A stretch of DNA of 59,471 nt from Acidobacteriota bacterium (GTDB taxonomy: Bacteria > Acidobacteriota > Terriglobia > Acidiferrales > UBA7541). Positions 33,925 through 41,687 of this stretch are shown in pieces. The DNA lies in assembly GCA_016201285.1 (NCBI GenBank), contig JACQDE010000003.1, positions 1 to 59,471 on the forward strand, read 5' to 3'. The translations under genes and the position numbers were made by a program. Below the pieces are notes generated by a model. It saw only the letters and a list, made by a program, of their open reading frames with translations. It was not told where the DNA came from and did not search any database. Within the stretch, counting starts at the first letter, position 1. Each line of letters begins with the position of its first letter.

Positions 33925-34539
33925 ATGAAAAAGAACAAAGGTTTCGTGCTCTGGTTCACCGGCCTGCCCTGTTCGGGCAAGTCCACCCTCGCCGAGCTTC
34001 TTAAGCCCGAGTTCGAGAAGCGCGGCCGCCTGGTGGACATCCTCGACGGCGACATCGTCCGCACTCATCTCACCAAGGGCCTCGGCTTCAGCAAGGAGGA
34101 CCGCGACACCAACATCCGCCGCATCGGCTTCGTCGCTGGCCTGGTTGCCCGGCACGGCGGCATCGCCATCACCGCCGCCATTTCGCCTTACCGCTCCATC
34201 CGGGACGAAATCCGCGGCACGGTGGAGAACTTCGTCGAGGTCTTCGTCAACACGCCGCTCGAAACCTGCATCAAGCGCGACGTCAAGGGCATGTACAAGA
34301 AGGCCCTCGCCGGCGAGATGAAGAACTTCACCGGCGTGGACGATCCCTATGAGGCGCCCGCCAACCCCGAGATCACCATCGAGACCGAAACCGAAACGCC
34401 GGAGCAGTCCGCCGCGCGCATCCTTGCCAAGCTTGAGCAGTTGGGCCTGATCGAACCCGCCCACGAGCCGGCCTACACGCCGGAAGAAGCGGAAAAGATC
34501 CGCGCCCGCCTCGAAAAGCTCGGCTACATCGAGCAGTGA
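33925..34539 (+). CDS. cysC: APS kinase with extended LGYIE tail
   Basis: 204 residues. Walker [10 protein letters not shown] at 13-21, [23 protein letters not shown] (APS-binding lid) and [13 protein letters not shown] are diagnostic. It phosphorylates APS to PAPS. The family's usual end ([11 protein letters not shown]) is followed by about 33 extra residues repeating the same pattern: [20 protein letters not shown] and [12 protein letters not shown]. The tail thus holds two 'L-E-x-L-G-[LY]-I-E' units, the second matching tails of other proteins in this window. ATG 33925 follows GGGGAGAG. It sits between sat and the exporter gene. Confidence 0.93.
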   Translation: MKKNKGFVLWFTGLPCSGKSTLAELLKPEFEKRGRLVDILDGDIVRTHLTKGLGFSKEDRDTNIRRIGFVAGLVARHGGIAITAAISPYRSIRDEIRGTVENFVEVFVNTPLETCIKRDVKGMYKKALAGEMKNFTGVDDPYEAPANPEITIETETETPEQSAARILAKLEQLGLIEPAHEPAYTPEEAEKIRARLEKLGYIEQ

Positions 34540-34546
34540 GCGCGAC

Positions 34547-35332
34547 GTGGAATTCGCCGGTATGGTGGCGATTGGCCTGTTGATTGGCCTCCTGATTGGC
34601 CTCACCGGGTTGGGCAGCGGCTCTCTTCTCACGCCGCTGCTCATCCTGGTCGGCGGCCTTTCCCCCGCCACCGCTGTCGGCACCAGCCTCGCCTTTTCCT
34701 TCACCTCCAAGTTCTACGGCAGTTGGAACTTTTACCGCCGCGGCATGGTCCAGATGGACATCGTCCGCGACCTCAGCATCGGCGGACTCCCCGGCGCGCT
34801 TGCCGGCGCGTTTCTCATCCGCTACCTTGGCCTGCGCCAGCCCGGCGCCATGGACGCGGTTCTGTTTCGCTCCATCGGCGCGGCGCTCATCGTTGTTTCT
34901 CTTCTCATGATCGCCCGCCTGCTGCCGCTGGCCATGCGCCCCGCGGCCATGGACCGTACTCTCCCTGTTTCTGAGAATGTGCGCCGCGCCTTCATCGTTT
35001 TCGCCGGCTTCGGTGTCGGCGCCAGCGTCACCGTCACATCCATCGGCAGCGGCGCCGCTCTCATCCCCGCGATGATTCTCTTCTACCGTCTCGACTCCGG
35101 CACGCTCGTCGGCACCAACGTCTTCATGGGCACCATCCTCGCCGGCGTCGCCGGCATCTCTCACATCGGCCTGGGTCACGTGGACTGGCGTGCCGTTGCC
35201 GGCCTGCTCTGCGGCTCCGTTCCCGCACTCTGGTTTGCCACCCACCTCCACGGACGCATCCCGCGCCAGATCCCCGAAGGCATCATCGCCGCCGCACTCA
35301 TGGCCATGGGCGTCCACATCATCTTCCTCTGA
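34547..35332 (+). CDS. TauE/SafE-family sulfite or sulfonate exporter
   Basis: 261 residues with about eight hydrophobic helices in two halves. Each half begins with the family's glycine-rich signature: GLIGLTGLGSGSLLTPLLIL near the N-terminus, and GVGASVTVTSIGSGAALIP mid-protein. The TauE/SafE family exports sulfite, sulfonates or related anions (family knowledge). A GTG start at 34547 lies 7 bp after cysC; ATG 34562 is an alternative. Position after sat-cysC supports a sulfur anion substrate. Confidence 0.8.
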   Translation: MEFAGMVAIGLLIGLLIGLTGLGSGSLLTPLLILVGGLSPATAVGTSLAFSFTSKFYGSWNFYRRGMVQMDIVRDLSIGGLPGALAGAFLIRYLGLRQPGAMDAVLFRSIGAALIVVSLLMIARLLPLAMRPAAMDRTLPVSENVRRAFIVFAGFGVGASVTVTSIGSGAALIPAMILFYRLDSGTLVGTNVFMGTILAGVAGISHIGLGHVDWRAVAGLLCGSVPALWFATHLHGRIPRQIPEGIIAAALMAMGVHIIFL

Positions 35333-35382
35333 CTCCTCTCCGGCTCTCTCGCTCCCGAAGCGTGAGTCTTGCTTCTTCCCAC

Positions 35383-35411
35383 TTGAACCTGGCAGGAGCG
35401 GGGCGTATGAT
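35383..35411 (+). promoter_or_regulatory. Strong sigma-70-type promoter for the ACT-domain gene
   Basis: TTGAAC (35383-35388), exactly 17 bases, then TATGAT (35406-35411). It lies about 70 bp upstream of ATG 35480, which has a perfect AAGGAGGT ribosome-binding site. Together with the terminator at 35922, this makes a compact one-gene transcription unit. Confidence 0.6.
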
Positions 35412-35479
35412 TCTTCCACTTTCACACCAAACCGCGAATGCGTCCTGCGTTCGCGGAAAGGGCAAAGGAGGTATCTACC

Positions 35480-35887
35480 ATGCCTACGACGAAAGAATTC
35501 ACCGTATTGCTGGAGGATCGGCCGGGCACGCTCGGAAGAATTTGCCGGACGCTGGCCGATCGCAACGTCAACATTCTGGCCTTTCAATCCCTTCCCATCG
35601 GCGGAAAGGGCATTTTCCGTTTCGTCGCCGACAACCCGATGACGGCCAAGACCGTGCTCGATAGCGAAAAAACAACCTACCTCGAAACCGAGATCGCCCA
35701 GGTGAAGACCACCCACCGCCCGGGCGAGCTGGCTCGCATGGCTGCTCGGCTCGGAGAAGCCAACATCAACATCAACTACGCCTACTGCGGACTCGAGACG
35801 GGCACGAATACGCCTCTCGTGTTCTTCGGGGTTACCGAGGTCGCGCGGGCGATACCGATTCTCGAGCAAGCTGCCGCGGCTGCATGA
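35480..35887 (+). CDS. Tandem ACT-domain regulatory protein
   Basis: 135 residues, two ACT modules: EFTVLLEDRPGTLGRICRTL at about 5-25 and TTHRPGELARMAARLGEANI at about 75-95. Each shows the beta-alpha-beta-beta-alpha-beta pattern with the conserved RPG turn that binds amino acids. There is no catalytic domain. Such free-standing ACT proteins sense amino acids or act as regulatory subunits. Translation should be very strong (AAAGGAGGT, 7 bases, ATG). It is transcribed alone between a good promoter and a terminator; its partner is not evident here. Confidence 0.8.
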   Translation: MPTTKEFTVLLEDRPGTLGRICRTLADRNVNILAFQSLPIGGKGIFRFVADNPMTAKTVLDSEKTTYLETEIAQVKTTHRPGELARMAARLGEANININYAYCGLETGTNTPLVFFGVTEVARAIPILEQAAAAA

Positions 35888-35921
35888 ACCTGAGGCAGCC
35901 CCACAGCCCTGAACCGGACCC

Positions 35922-35953
35922 AAGGGAGCGGCATCCTGCCGCTCCCTTTTTTT
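35922..35953 (+). terminator. Rho-independent terminator after the ACT gene
   Basis: AAGGGAGCGGCA (35922-35933), loop TCC, TGCCGCTCCCTT (35937-35948), followed by a run of seven Ts (35947-35953, overlapping the arm). It is a textbook terminator between the convergent ACT and prenyltransferase genes. Confidence 0.9.
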
Positions 35954-36016
35954 GTGCCCGGCTGAAGTTGTCGTTTGACGGGTCGAGAACCAGGCGCTGC
36001 ACATACCGGGGAGCGG

Positions 36017-36961
36017 TTAGATGCTCCAGTAGCGGAGGACGAAGACGCTGAGCACCCACAGCACCGCTGCCATTTGCAGCGGCCGGTCGAGGTAAATCAT
36101 GTGCGCCGGGTTGCCGCCGCCGGCCTTCTGATGGACCAGGTACAGGTAGCGGAAAATCCCATACAGCACAAAGACACTGGTATAGATCAGATTCTTGGAG
36201 TGGAACCGCGCGATGGTGACCGGGTCCATCGTGTAGAGCACGTAGGACATCATCGTCGCCGCCGTCACCACGGCCATCATCATGTCCAGAAAGTGCGGCG
36301 AGTACTCGCCTAAGATCGGCCGGTGCGTCTGCGCGTTGTTTTCCAGCAGCACCAGCTCGTGCCGCCGCTTCCCGAATCCCAAGAACAGCGCCAGCAGGAA
36401 CGTGCACAGCACCAGCCACGGCGAAAACTCCACTTGGATCGCTTCCGCGCCCGTGATCACCCGCAGCACGAACCCGCTCGCCAGCGCGAGCACGTCCAGG
36501 ATCACGATGTGCTTCAGAAAGACGCTGTAGCATGTGGTCAGCGTCACGTAGCCGAGGACGGTGAAAAACGTCGAGCGGTTCACCGCCAGCGCAATCCCCA
36601 GGCCGCCCGCGATGTACACGATCGCCAGCGCCACCGCCAGCCCCGTCGGGACTGTGCCCGACGCAATCGGCCGGTTGCGCTTCACCGGATGATTCCGGTC
36701 AGCCTCCCGGTCCCGCACGTCGTTGTAGAGGTACGCCGCGCTTGCCGTCAGGCACAGCGCCACAAACGCCGCCAGCGTATGCAGCAGCGCCGTGCGCTCG
36801 AAAAAGTGCCCGGAAAAAATAATCGCCGCGAATGCCAGCGTGTTCTTCACGTATTCCGTCGGCCGCATCGACCGGACCACGCCGCCGAGGACGCCTCCGT
36901 TTTTCGGCGGAGCAGCGCCGCCGCTGTTTCCGGCCGTCGGGTTGGATGCGTTACTGTTCAT
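36017..36961 (-). CDS. UbiA-family prenyltransferase, polyprenyl-phosphate phosphoribosyltransferase-like
   Basis: 314 residues, about eight to nine helices. The UbiA Asp-rich motif appears as YNDVRDREADRNHPVKRNRP at about 79-98. The opening MRPTEYVKNTLAFAAIIFSG and the ITGAEAIQVEFSPWLVLCTFLLALFLGFGKRR block match decaprenylphosphoryl-5-phosphoribose synthase-type enzymes (family knowledge). These move a phosphoribosyl group from PRPP onto polyprenyl phosphate, the first step to a lipid-linked pentose. ATG 36959-36961 lies 11 bp inside the end of the glycosyltransferase gene before it, so they are translationally coupled. Confidence 0.82.
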   Translation of the reverse strand: MNSNASNPTAGNSGGAAPPKNGGVLGGVVRSMRPTEYVKNTLAFAAIIFSGHFFERTALLHTLAAFVALCLTASAAYLYNDVRDREADRNHPVKRNRPIASGTVPTGLAVALAIVYIAGGLGIALAVNRSTFFTVLGYVTLTTCYSVFLKHIVILDVLALASGFVLRVITGAEAIQVEFSPWLVLCTFLLALFLGFGKRRHELVLLENNAQTHRPILGEYSPHFLDMMMAVVTAATMMSYVLYTMDPVTIARFHSKNLIYTSVFVLYGIFRYLYLVHQKAGGGNPAHMIYLDRPLQMAAVLWVLSVFVLRYWSI

Positions 36962-39122
36962 CCGGCTTTCCAGGTTTCAGTTCCTGCTGTTCGGGGATCG
37001 GCTGCCCCGGCGCAATCGGTCCGGCGAGCACGCGCGCCGCGCCTCCGGTCAAGGTTCCGCCGGCGACAATCCACACCGGGCGGTCCGCGTAGTAGCTCCG
37101 CAGCCGCTCGATTCCTTCCGGGCCAGGGTCCAGCGCGTAAATCGTGTCCGCCGCATCGCGGTCGAATCGCACCGGATTCAACCACGCGGCGGGCCCCATG
37201 TCGGGCCACACTTTGCCGCGCACGATCACCAGGTTGCGGCCGAACTGTTTTTCCTCGGACAGCGCGCGGAGTTCCGGCCGCACCCCGCGGTAGTGATGAT
37301 ACTTGTCCAGCGCCCGCCAGGGCACGACGTTGAGCGTGCCCAGTGCGCTTGCCAACAACACGAATGCCCACACGCGCCCCGCGCCGCCGCTTTCCGGCGC
37401 GCTCGCTGCCTTCTCCAGCCGCGGCGCGTACTCCATCGCCCCGCGCACCGTCAGTACGGCCAGCGGCACAATCATCTGATACCAGTATCGCGCGCCGAAG
37501 TCTGGCCCGCCGCTGAACCAGTACAGGCTTAGCCCTCCCACCGTCCCCGCCGCCAGGCCCCACATCAGCGCGTCGTTTCGCCTGCGTCCCGCGAAGGGCA
37601 GCAGCAGGACGAAGACCAGCGATCCGCAGGCCCATCCGAACTGCTCGAAATTCAGCAGGTGCAGGTTCTGGTTCGTGTTCATCACGACGTCAATGGGGCC
37701 GTGTCCCGGCAGGGCGTCGAGCCCTTTCCAGCCCCAATTGCCGATGTCCTTCCCGAACCCCAGCCGGTTCGAGCCCACGCCGTAGGTCGTGTCCGTCCAC
37801 TTGTCGAGTGGCAATCGCGCCGGGCTGCCCGTCAGCGCCTGGTTATACGCGAGGAAGAGCCCCGTCATGACCAGGCCGGTGAAGGCCGTCGCCATCAGCG
37901 CGGCGAGGCGGAGTTTTTTCCAACCGCAGCTCAGCCACCATACGCCGGCCACGCCCGCCATGATCACCGCTTCCAGCGGCCGGATATGCAGCAGCCCGCC
38001 AAAGGCCAATCCCGCCACCGCCGCGCCGCCCACGCTGCCTTCGTCCCGCGCGCGCGCCACGCCCAGCAGCCCCAGCAGCCCCAGCGCCAGCGACGCCGTG
38101 TGCGCCATGAAGTTCGCGGACATGAACAGCAGCCACGGCGAAGCCGCCAGCAGCAGCACCGTGCCGTCCGCAATGTCCCGGTTGTAGAGCCGCCGCACCA
38201 GCGCGTGCGCGAGCAGAATCGCCAGTCCGCCGAGCAGCGGATTCACCAGCCACGGCACGCCCAGCCGCACTCCGATAGCCAACACCGCCGCCCAGCCCGC
38301 CGGAAATGGGCTGTACCACTTCGCTCCGTCCGCGAACATGAAGGGAATGCCGAAGGATTGCGGATCCGGCGGCAGCGGTAGAAACAGCTTTCCTTCCGCC
38401 ACGTATCTTGCCTGGTAAATGTACGCGGCTTCGTCCGGCACGTGGGGCATCGCGTCCAGAGCGAACCAGCACAGCAGCGACGACACCGCCACCACCCACA
38501 GCGCTGCCAGCCACGGCAGCCGGGCGGAGTTCCGCCCGCGCCACAGCGCCGCCAGCCGATCCCACGCCGCCGTCGGCATCGTCACTGCAGTCAGCGCCAG
38601 GTTGGCCGTGCCCACCAGCAGGATGGCCAAGCCGAGTGCGATCTTGGTCGCGTGCAACAATAGCTTTGGGGCGAAACCGCCGCTGACATACGCCTGCGCC
38701 ACCTCCGGCGCGATCGTCGCCGAGGCGTACGCCATCACCGCAAGCACGGCCAGCAACGCAGGGAAGGGAATCACGCGCCGCGCCACAGCCATCCCGGGCC
38801 ACAAGCGCCGCCACGCGCCCCACGCCACCACCAGCGCCTGCACGGCCAGCGTTAACAGAAACACGCCGCGCCAGTTGTGCAGCAGCTCCGACCAGCCGTA
38901 GAACATCTGCAGCCGGATGCGCCAGCCCACTTCGAAGAGTTGCAGCGCGCACGCCTGCCCCGCCAGCGCCAGCGCCGTCCATCCCGCCGCCGCGCCCCAG
39001 CCTTTCGCGCGCAGCGCCAGCCACACGGGCACGCTCAGCGCCACCGCCGCCATCGCCCATCCCAGCGACGCCGGGAACACAAAATGACCGAAAAGAACAG
39101 GGCTTGCGAAATGCGCGATCAT
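36951..39122 (-). CDS. Large polytopic GT-C-type glycosyltransferase
   Basis: 723 residues from ATG 39120-39122, with about twelve helices and a C-terminal extracytoplasmic domain. The loop ALDAMPHVPDEAAYIYQARYVAEGKLFLPLPP has the acidic, aromatic signature of GT39/ArnT-like enzymes: D-E-x-x-Y-x-x-Q-A near residue 250, using a polyprenyl-phosphate sugar donor. The YSPFPAGWAAVLAIG loop and TDTTYGVGSNRLGFG also suit a GT-C fold. It overlaps the UbiA-like gene that would make a lipid-linked pentose, so it may transfer that pentose to an envelope polymer (inference). No ribosome-binding site is obvious at the chosen start. Confidence 0.7.
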   Translation of the reverse strand: MIAHFASPVLFGHFVFPASLGWAMAAVALSVPVWLALRAKGWGAAAGWTALALAGQACALQLFEVGWRIRLQMFYGWSELLHNWRGVFLLTLAVQALVVAWGAWRRLWPGMAVARRVIPFPALLAVLAVMAYASATIAPEVAQAYVSGGFAPKLLLHATKIALGLAILLVGTANLALTAVTMPTAAWDRLAALWRGRNSARLPWLAALWVVAVSSLLCWFALDAMPHVPDEAAYIYQARYVAEGKLFLPLPPDPQSFGIPFMFADGAKWYSPFPAGWAAVLAIGVRLGVPWLVNPLLGGLAILLAHALVRRLYNRDIADGTVLLLAASPWLLFMSANFMAHTASLALGLLGLLGVARARDEGSVGGAAVAGLAFGGLLHIRPLEAVIMAGVAGVWWLSCGWKKLRLAALMATAFTGLVMTGLFLAYNQALTGSPARLPLDKWTDTTYGVGSNRLGFGKDIGNWGWKGLDALPGHGPIDVVMNTNQNLHLLNFEQFGWACGSLVFVLLLPFAGRRRNDALMWGLAAGTVGGLSLYWFSGGPDFGARYWYQMIVPLAVLTVRGAMEYAPRLEKAASAPESGGAGRVWAFVLLASALGTLNVVPWRALDKYHHYRGVRPELRALSEEKQFGRNLVIVRGKVWPDMGPAAWLNPVRFDRDAADTIYALDPGPEGIERLRSYYADRPVWIVAGGTLTGGAARVLAGPIAPGQPIPEQQELKPGKPDEQ

Positions 39123-39295
39123 CGGCGAAATCTTAGCATAGGCTTCCGCGCCGGCTCTGCGCGTTTCCGCGCCGGTGCTGAATTGAAGACTCCGCCGCAA
39201 GATTGCTTCCCACTTTTCGCCGGAGCGGCTACAATTCGGGTTTCATCCGCGGGCAGTTTTCCGGCCGCGTTTTTGAGGAAGAGTGCGGAGGCATC
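39123..39295 (+). promoter_or_regulatory. Divergent spacer with possible -10 box
   Basis: TACAAT at 39230-39235 lies 60 bp upstream of the epimerase start at 39296. TTGCTT at 39203-39208 is 21 bases ahead of it, too far for a standard -35. This is a weak promoter candidate and nothing else is seen. Confidence 0.25.
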
Positions 39296-40279
39296 GTGCG
39301 GGTTCTCATCACAGGCGGCGCAGGCTTCATCGGTTCGCATCTGGCGGACCTTCTTCTGGCTCAGGACGCGGAAATCTGGGCGGTGGACAACCTCTCCACC
39401 GGCTCCATCGGCAATATCGAGCACCTGAAAAATCATCCCCGCTATCACTACCAGATCGAATCCATCATGAACGTTCCGGCCATCGCCGAACTGGTGGACC
39501 GCGTGGATGTCATCATTCATCTCGCCGCTGCGGTCGGCGTCCGGCTCATCGTCGAAAGCCCTGTCCACACCATCGAGACCAACATCCGCGGCACCGAGAT
39601 CATCCTCGAACAGGCCGCCAAAAAGAAAAAACTCGTCCTGCTCGCCTCCACGTCCGAAGTCTACGGCAAAGCCACCAAAGTTCCGTTTTGTGAGGACGAC
39701 GACCTGGTCATCGGTGCGCCGGTGAAAGGCCGCTGGAGCTATGCCTGTTCCAAGGCCATCGACGAATTCCTCGCCCTCGCGTACTGGAAGGAGCGCCGCG
39801 TTCCGGTCATCATCACCCGTTTCTTCAACACCGTCGGCCCGCGTCAGACCGGCCGTTACGGCATGGTGCTCCCCAATTTCGTTCGCCAGGCGCTGGCCGG
39901 TGAACCCATCACCATCTACGGCGACGGCCAGCAGACCCGCTGCTTCGGCTATGTTGGCGACGTCGTCGAAGCCCTCGCCAAGCTCATCCGCACGGAAAAA
40001 GCGGTGGGCGAAATCTTCAACGTCGGCAACGACGAGGAAGTCACCATCGAGGAGCTCGCCCGCCGCGTGATCCAGATCACCGGCAGCAAATCGGCAATCG
40101 TTTACGTGCCTTACGACCAGGCCTACGAGGCGGGCTTTGAAGACATGCTTCGCCGCGTTCCCTCACTCGAAAAAATCGGCCGCTTCATTGGCTATCGCCC
40201 GAAGACCTCCCTCAACCAAATCATCGAAAAGGTTGTCGAGTATCAGCGCTCTCAGTCCGCCGCAGGTTCCCGATCCTAG
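39296..40279 (+). CDS. NAD-dependent nucleotide-sugar epimerase/decarboxylase
   Basis: 327 residues, extended SDR. RVLITGGAGFIGSHL binds NAD, LASTSEVYGKATKVPFCEDD and WSYACSKAIDEFLA hold the Ser and Tyr-x3-Lys, and FFNTVGPRQTGRYGMVLPNF with GDGQQTRCFGYVGDVVEA binds the nucleotide sugar. The STSEVYGKA...VPF pattern is nearest to UDP-glucuronate decarboxylase and UDP-glucose 4-epimerase-like proteins; the exact reaction cannot be fixed by eye. It starts at GTG 39296 with GGAGG seven bases upstream, and leads the rightward glycan genes. Confidence 0.78.
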   Translation: MRVLITGGAGFIGSHLADLLLAQDAEIWAVDNLSTGSIGNIEHLKNHPRYHYQIESIMNVPAIAELVDRVDVIIHLAAAVGVRLIVESPVHTIETNIRGTEIILEQAAKKKKLVLLASTSEVYGKATKVPFCEDDDLVIGAPVKGRWSYACSKAIDEFLALAYWKERRVPVIITRFFNTVGPRQTGRYGMVLPNFVRQALAGEPITIYGDGQQTRCFGYVGDVVEALAKLIRTEKAVGEIFNVGNDEEVTIEELARRVIQITGSKSAIVYVPYDQAYEAGFEDMLRRVPSLEKIGRFIGYRPKTSLNQIIEKVVEYQRSQSAAGSRS

Positions 40280-40531
40280 TCCTTGGGTGCTTGCTCCTTG
40301 ACCCTTGCACTTGCTTGCACTGTCCTTGCAACGATTCGCATGTTCATTGTACACGCCGCCGGAATTGCCGCTCGCGCCACGCCCCCGCCTCTTTCTAAGT
40401 GTGGGCCACGGAATCGCCTGATAGAATCCAAGCTTGGAAGTCGAGTTGCCTCTTCCGTTTGCGCTCCCGTGTGCGCAGAGGCGAGCTTTCGTTTGTCCCA
40501 GCAGGGCGAACCGTTTATCGTAGAAGGCGGA
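40280..40531. repeat. Spacer with a CTTG-rich imperfect repeat
   Basis: From 40281 to about 40331 the tetramer CTTG recurs seven times at 5-9-base spacing. An open frame runs through but lacks a ribosome-binding site, so the stretch is taken as the untranslated leader of the GT2 gene. No promoter boxes are convincing. Confidence 0.4.
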
Positions 40532-41683
40532 GTGAACGCGTCGGTGCAATCGTTTCCGGAAAACTCTGTGATTCCTCAGGCGCAGGCCCCGCGCCTGAGT
40601 GTCATTGTGCCCGTCTATAACGGCAAGCTTCAGCTTCCTCGCTGCCTCGACGCCCTGCGTATTTCGGACTTCACCGGCTTCGAAGTCATCGTCGTGGACG
40701 ACTGCTCCACCGACAACACCCGCCAGATTGTCGAGCGTTTCCGTGCGCGCTACCTTCGCACGCCGCGCCAGCTCGGCCCCGGCGGCGGGCGCAATCTCGG
40801 CGTGCGTCACGCCCGCGGCGAAATTCTAGTCTTCGTGGACGCCGATGTCGTCGTCGCTCCGGATACTCTTGGTTGCATCGCCGCCGATTTCGACGCCGCC
40901 CCCGATCTCGCCGCCGTTTTTGGCTCCTACGACGAAGCGCCCGCCTGGAGCGATTTTCTTTCGCAGTACAAAAACCTGATGCACCACTACGTCCACCAGA
41001 TGGCCGGCGAGCGCGCCTCCACCTTTTGGGCCGGCTGCGGCGCCATCCGCAAGGATGTCTTCCTTGAGTTCGGGGGGTTCGACACCGAGCGTTATCCCAA
41101 TCCCTCGATCGAGGACATTGACCTCGGCTTCCGCATCTCCCAGGCCGGCCGGAAAATTCTGCTCGACAAGAAAATCCAGGTGAAGCACCTGAAGAAGTGG
41201 ACCGTGCGCGGCCTGCTCCGCGCCGACATCTTCTACCGCGCCATCCCCTGGACGAACCTCATCCTCGAAACACGCAACCTCCCCGCCGACCTCAATCTCA
41301 CCTTCGCCTCGCGCGTCAGCGCTGTCCTGGTTGGCTTGTTCGTGCTCGGAGTGCTCGCTCTTCCTGTCGCCGCGCTCGGCTGGCTGCCGTGGATTTCAAC
41401 CGGATCGCTTCTTGCTGCGCTGGCCGCAATCGCCTTGCTGCTGTTCGTGCTCAACTGGCGCGTGTACGCCTGGTTCGCTGCCCGCCGCGGCTGGCTCTTC
41501 ACGCTCGGCGCCGCGCTCGCCCACTGGGCCTACTATTTCTACAGCGGCGCTGTCTTCGTCCTCTGCACCATCTCGCACAAGCTGCGCGGGTCGCCCGTGG
41601 ACACCCGCTTCAACGGTGCCGCGCCGGCCCGCCTCGCCGGCAATCCGGCTTGTCCCGAGGGAAGCCGAGGGAGGCAGGAGTAG
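40532..41683 (+). CDS. GT2 glycosyltransferase with C-terminal membrane helices
   Basis: 383 residues from GTG 40532; longer upstream starts lack homology-like sequence. GT-A core: RLSVIVPVYNGKLQLPRCLD, VIVVDDCSTDNT, GPGGGRNLGVRHARGEILVF, then VDADVVV (DxD). WAGCGAIRKDVFLEFGGFD and SIEDIDLGFR carry the catalytic ED. Two or three helices follow (about 275-345), suited to a membrane-bound polymerase or lipid-linked sugar transferase. The last 15 residues (NPACPEGSRGRQE) read through a REP-like TGTCCCGAGG sequence and look like an accidental extension. The next gene starts five bases after the stop. Confidence 0.82.
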   Translation: MNASVQSFPENSVIPQAQAPRLSVIVPVYNGKLQLPRCLDALRISDFTGFEVIVVDDCSTDNTRQIVERFRARYLRTPRQLGPGGGRNLGVRHARGEILVFVDADVVVAPDTLGCIAADFDAAPDLAAVFGSYDEAPAWSDFLSQYKNLMHHYVHQMAGERASTFWAGCGAIRKDVFLEFGGFDTERYPNPSIEDIDLGFRISQAGRKILLDKKIQVKHLKKWTVRGLLRADIFYRAIPWTNLILETRNLPADLNLTFASRVSAVLVGLFVLGVLALPVAALGWLPWISTGSLLAALAAIALLLFVLNWRVYAWFAARRGWLFTLGAALAHWAYYFYSGAVFVLCTISHKLRGSPVDTRFNGAAPARLAGNPACPEGSRGRQE

Positions 41684-41687
41684 GGCG

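Noticed and set aside
32581..34710. A 709-codon open frame on the minus strand
   Set aside because: Antisense to sat and cysC, which have unmistakable catalytic motifs. The antisense peptide is low in aromatic motifs and rich in Ala/Val/Glu, typical of shadow frames.
40283..40531. N-terminal extension of the GT2 gene from an upstream TTG
   Set aside because: The extension has no ribosome-binding site, runs through a CTTG repeat and does not look like GT2 sequence. GTG 40532 just ahead of the conserved core is preferred.
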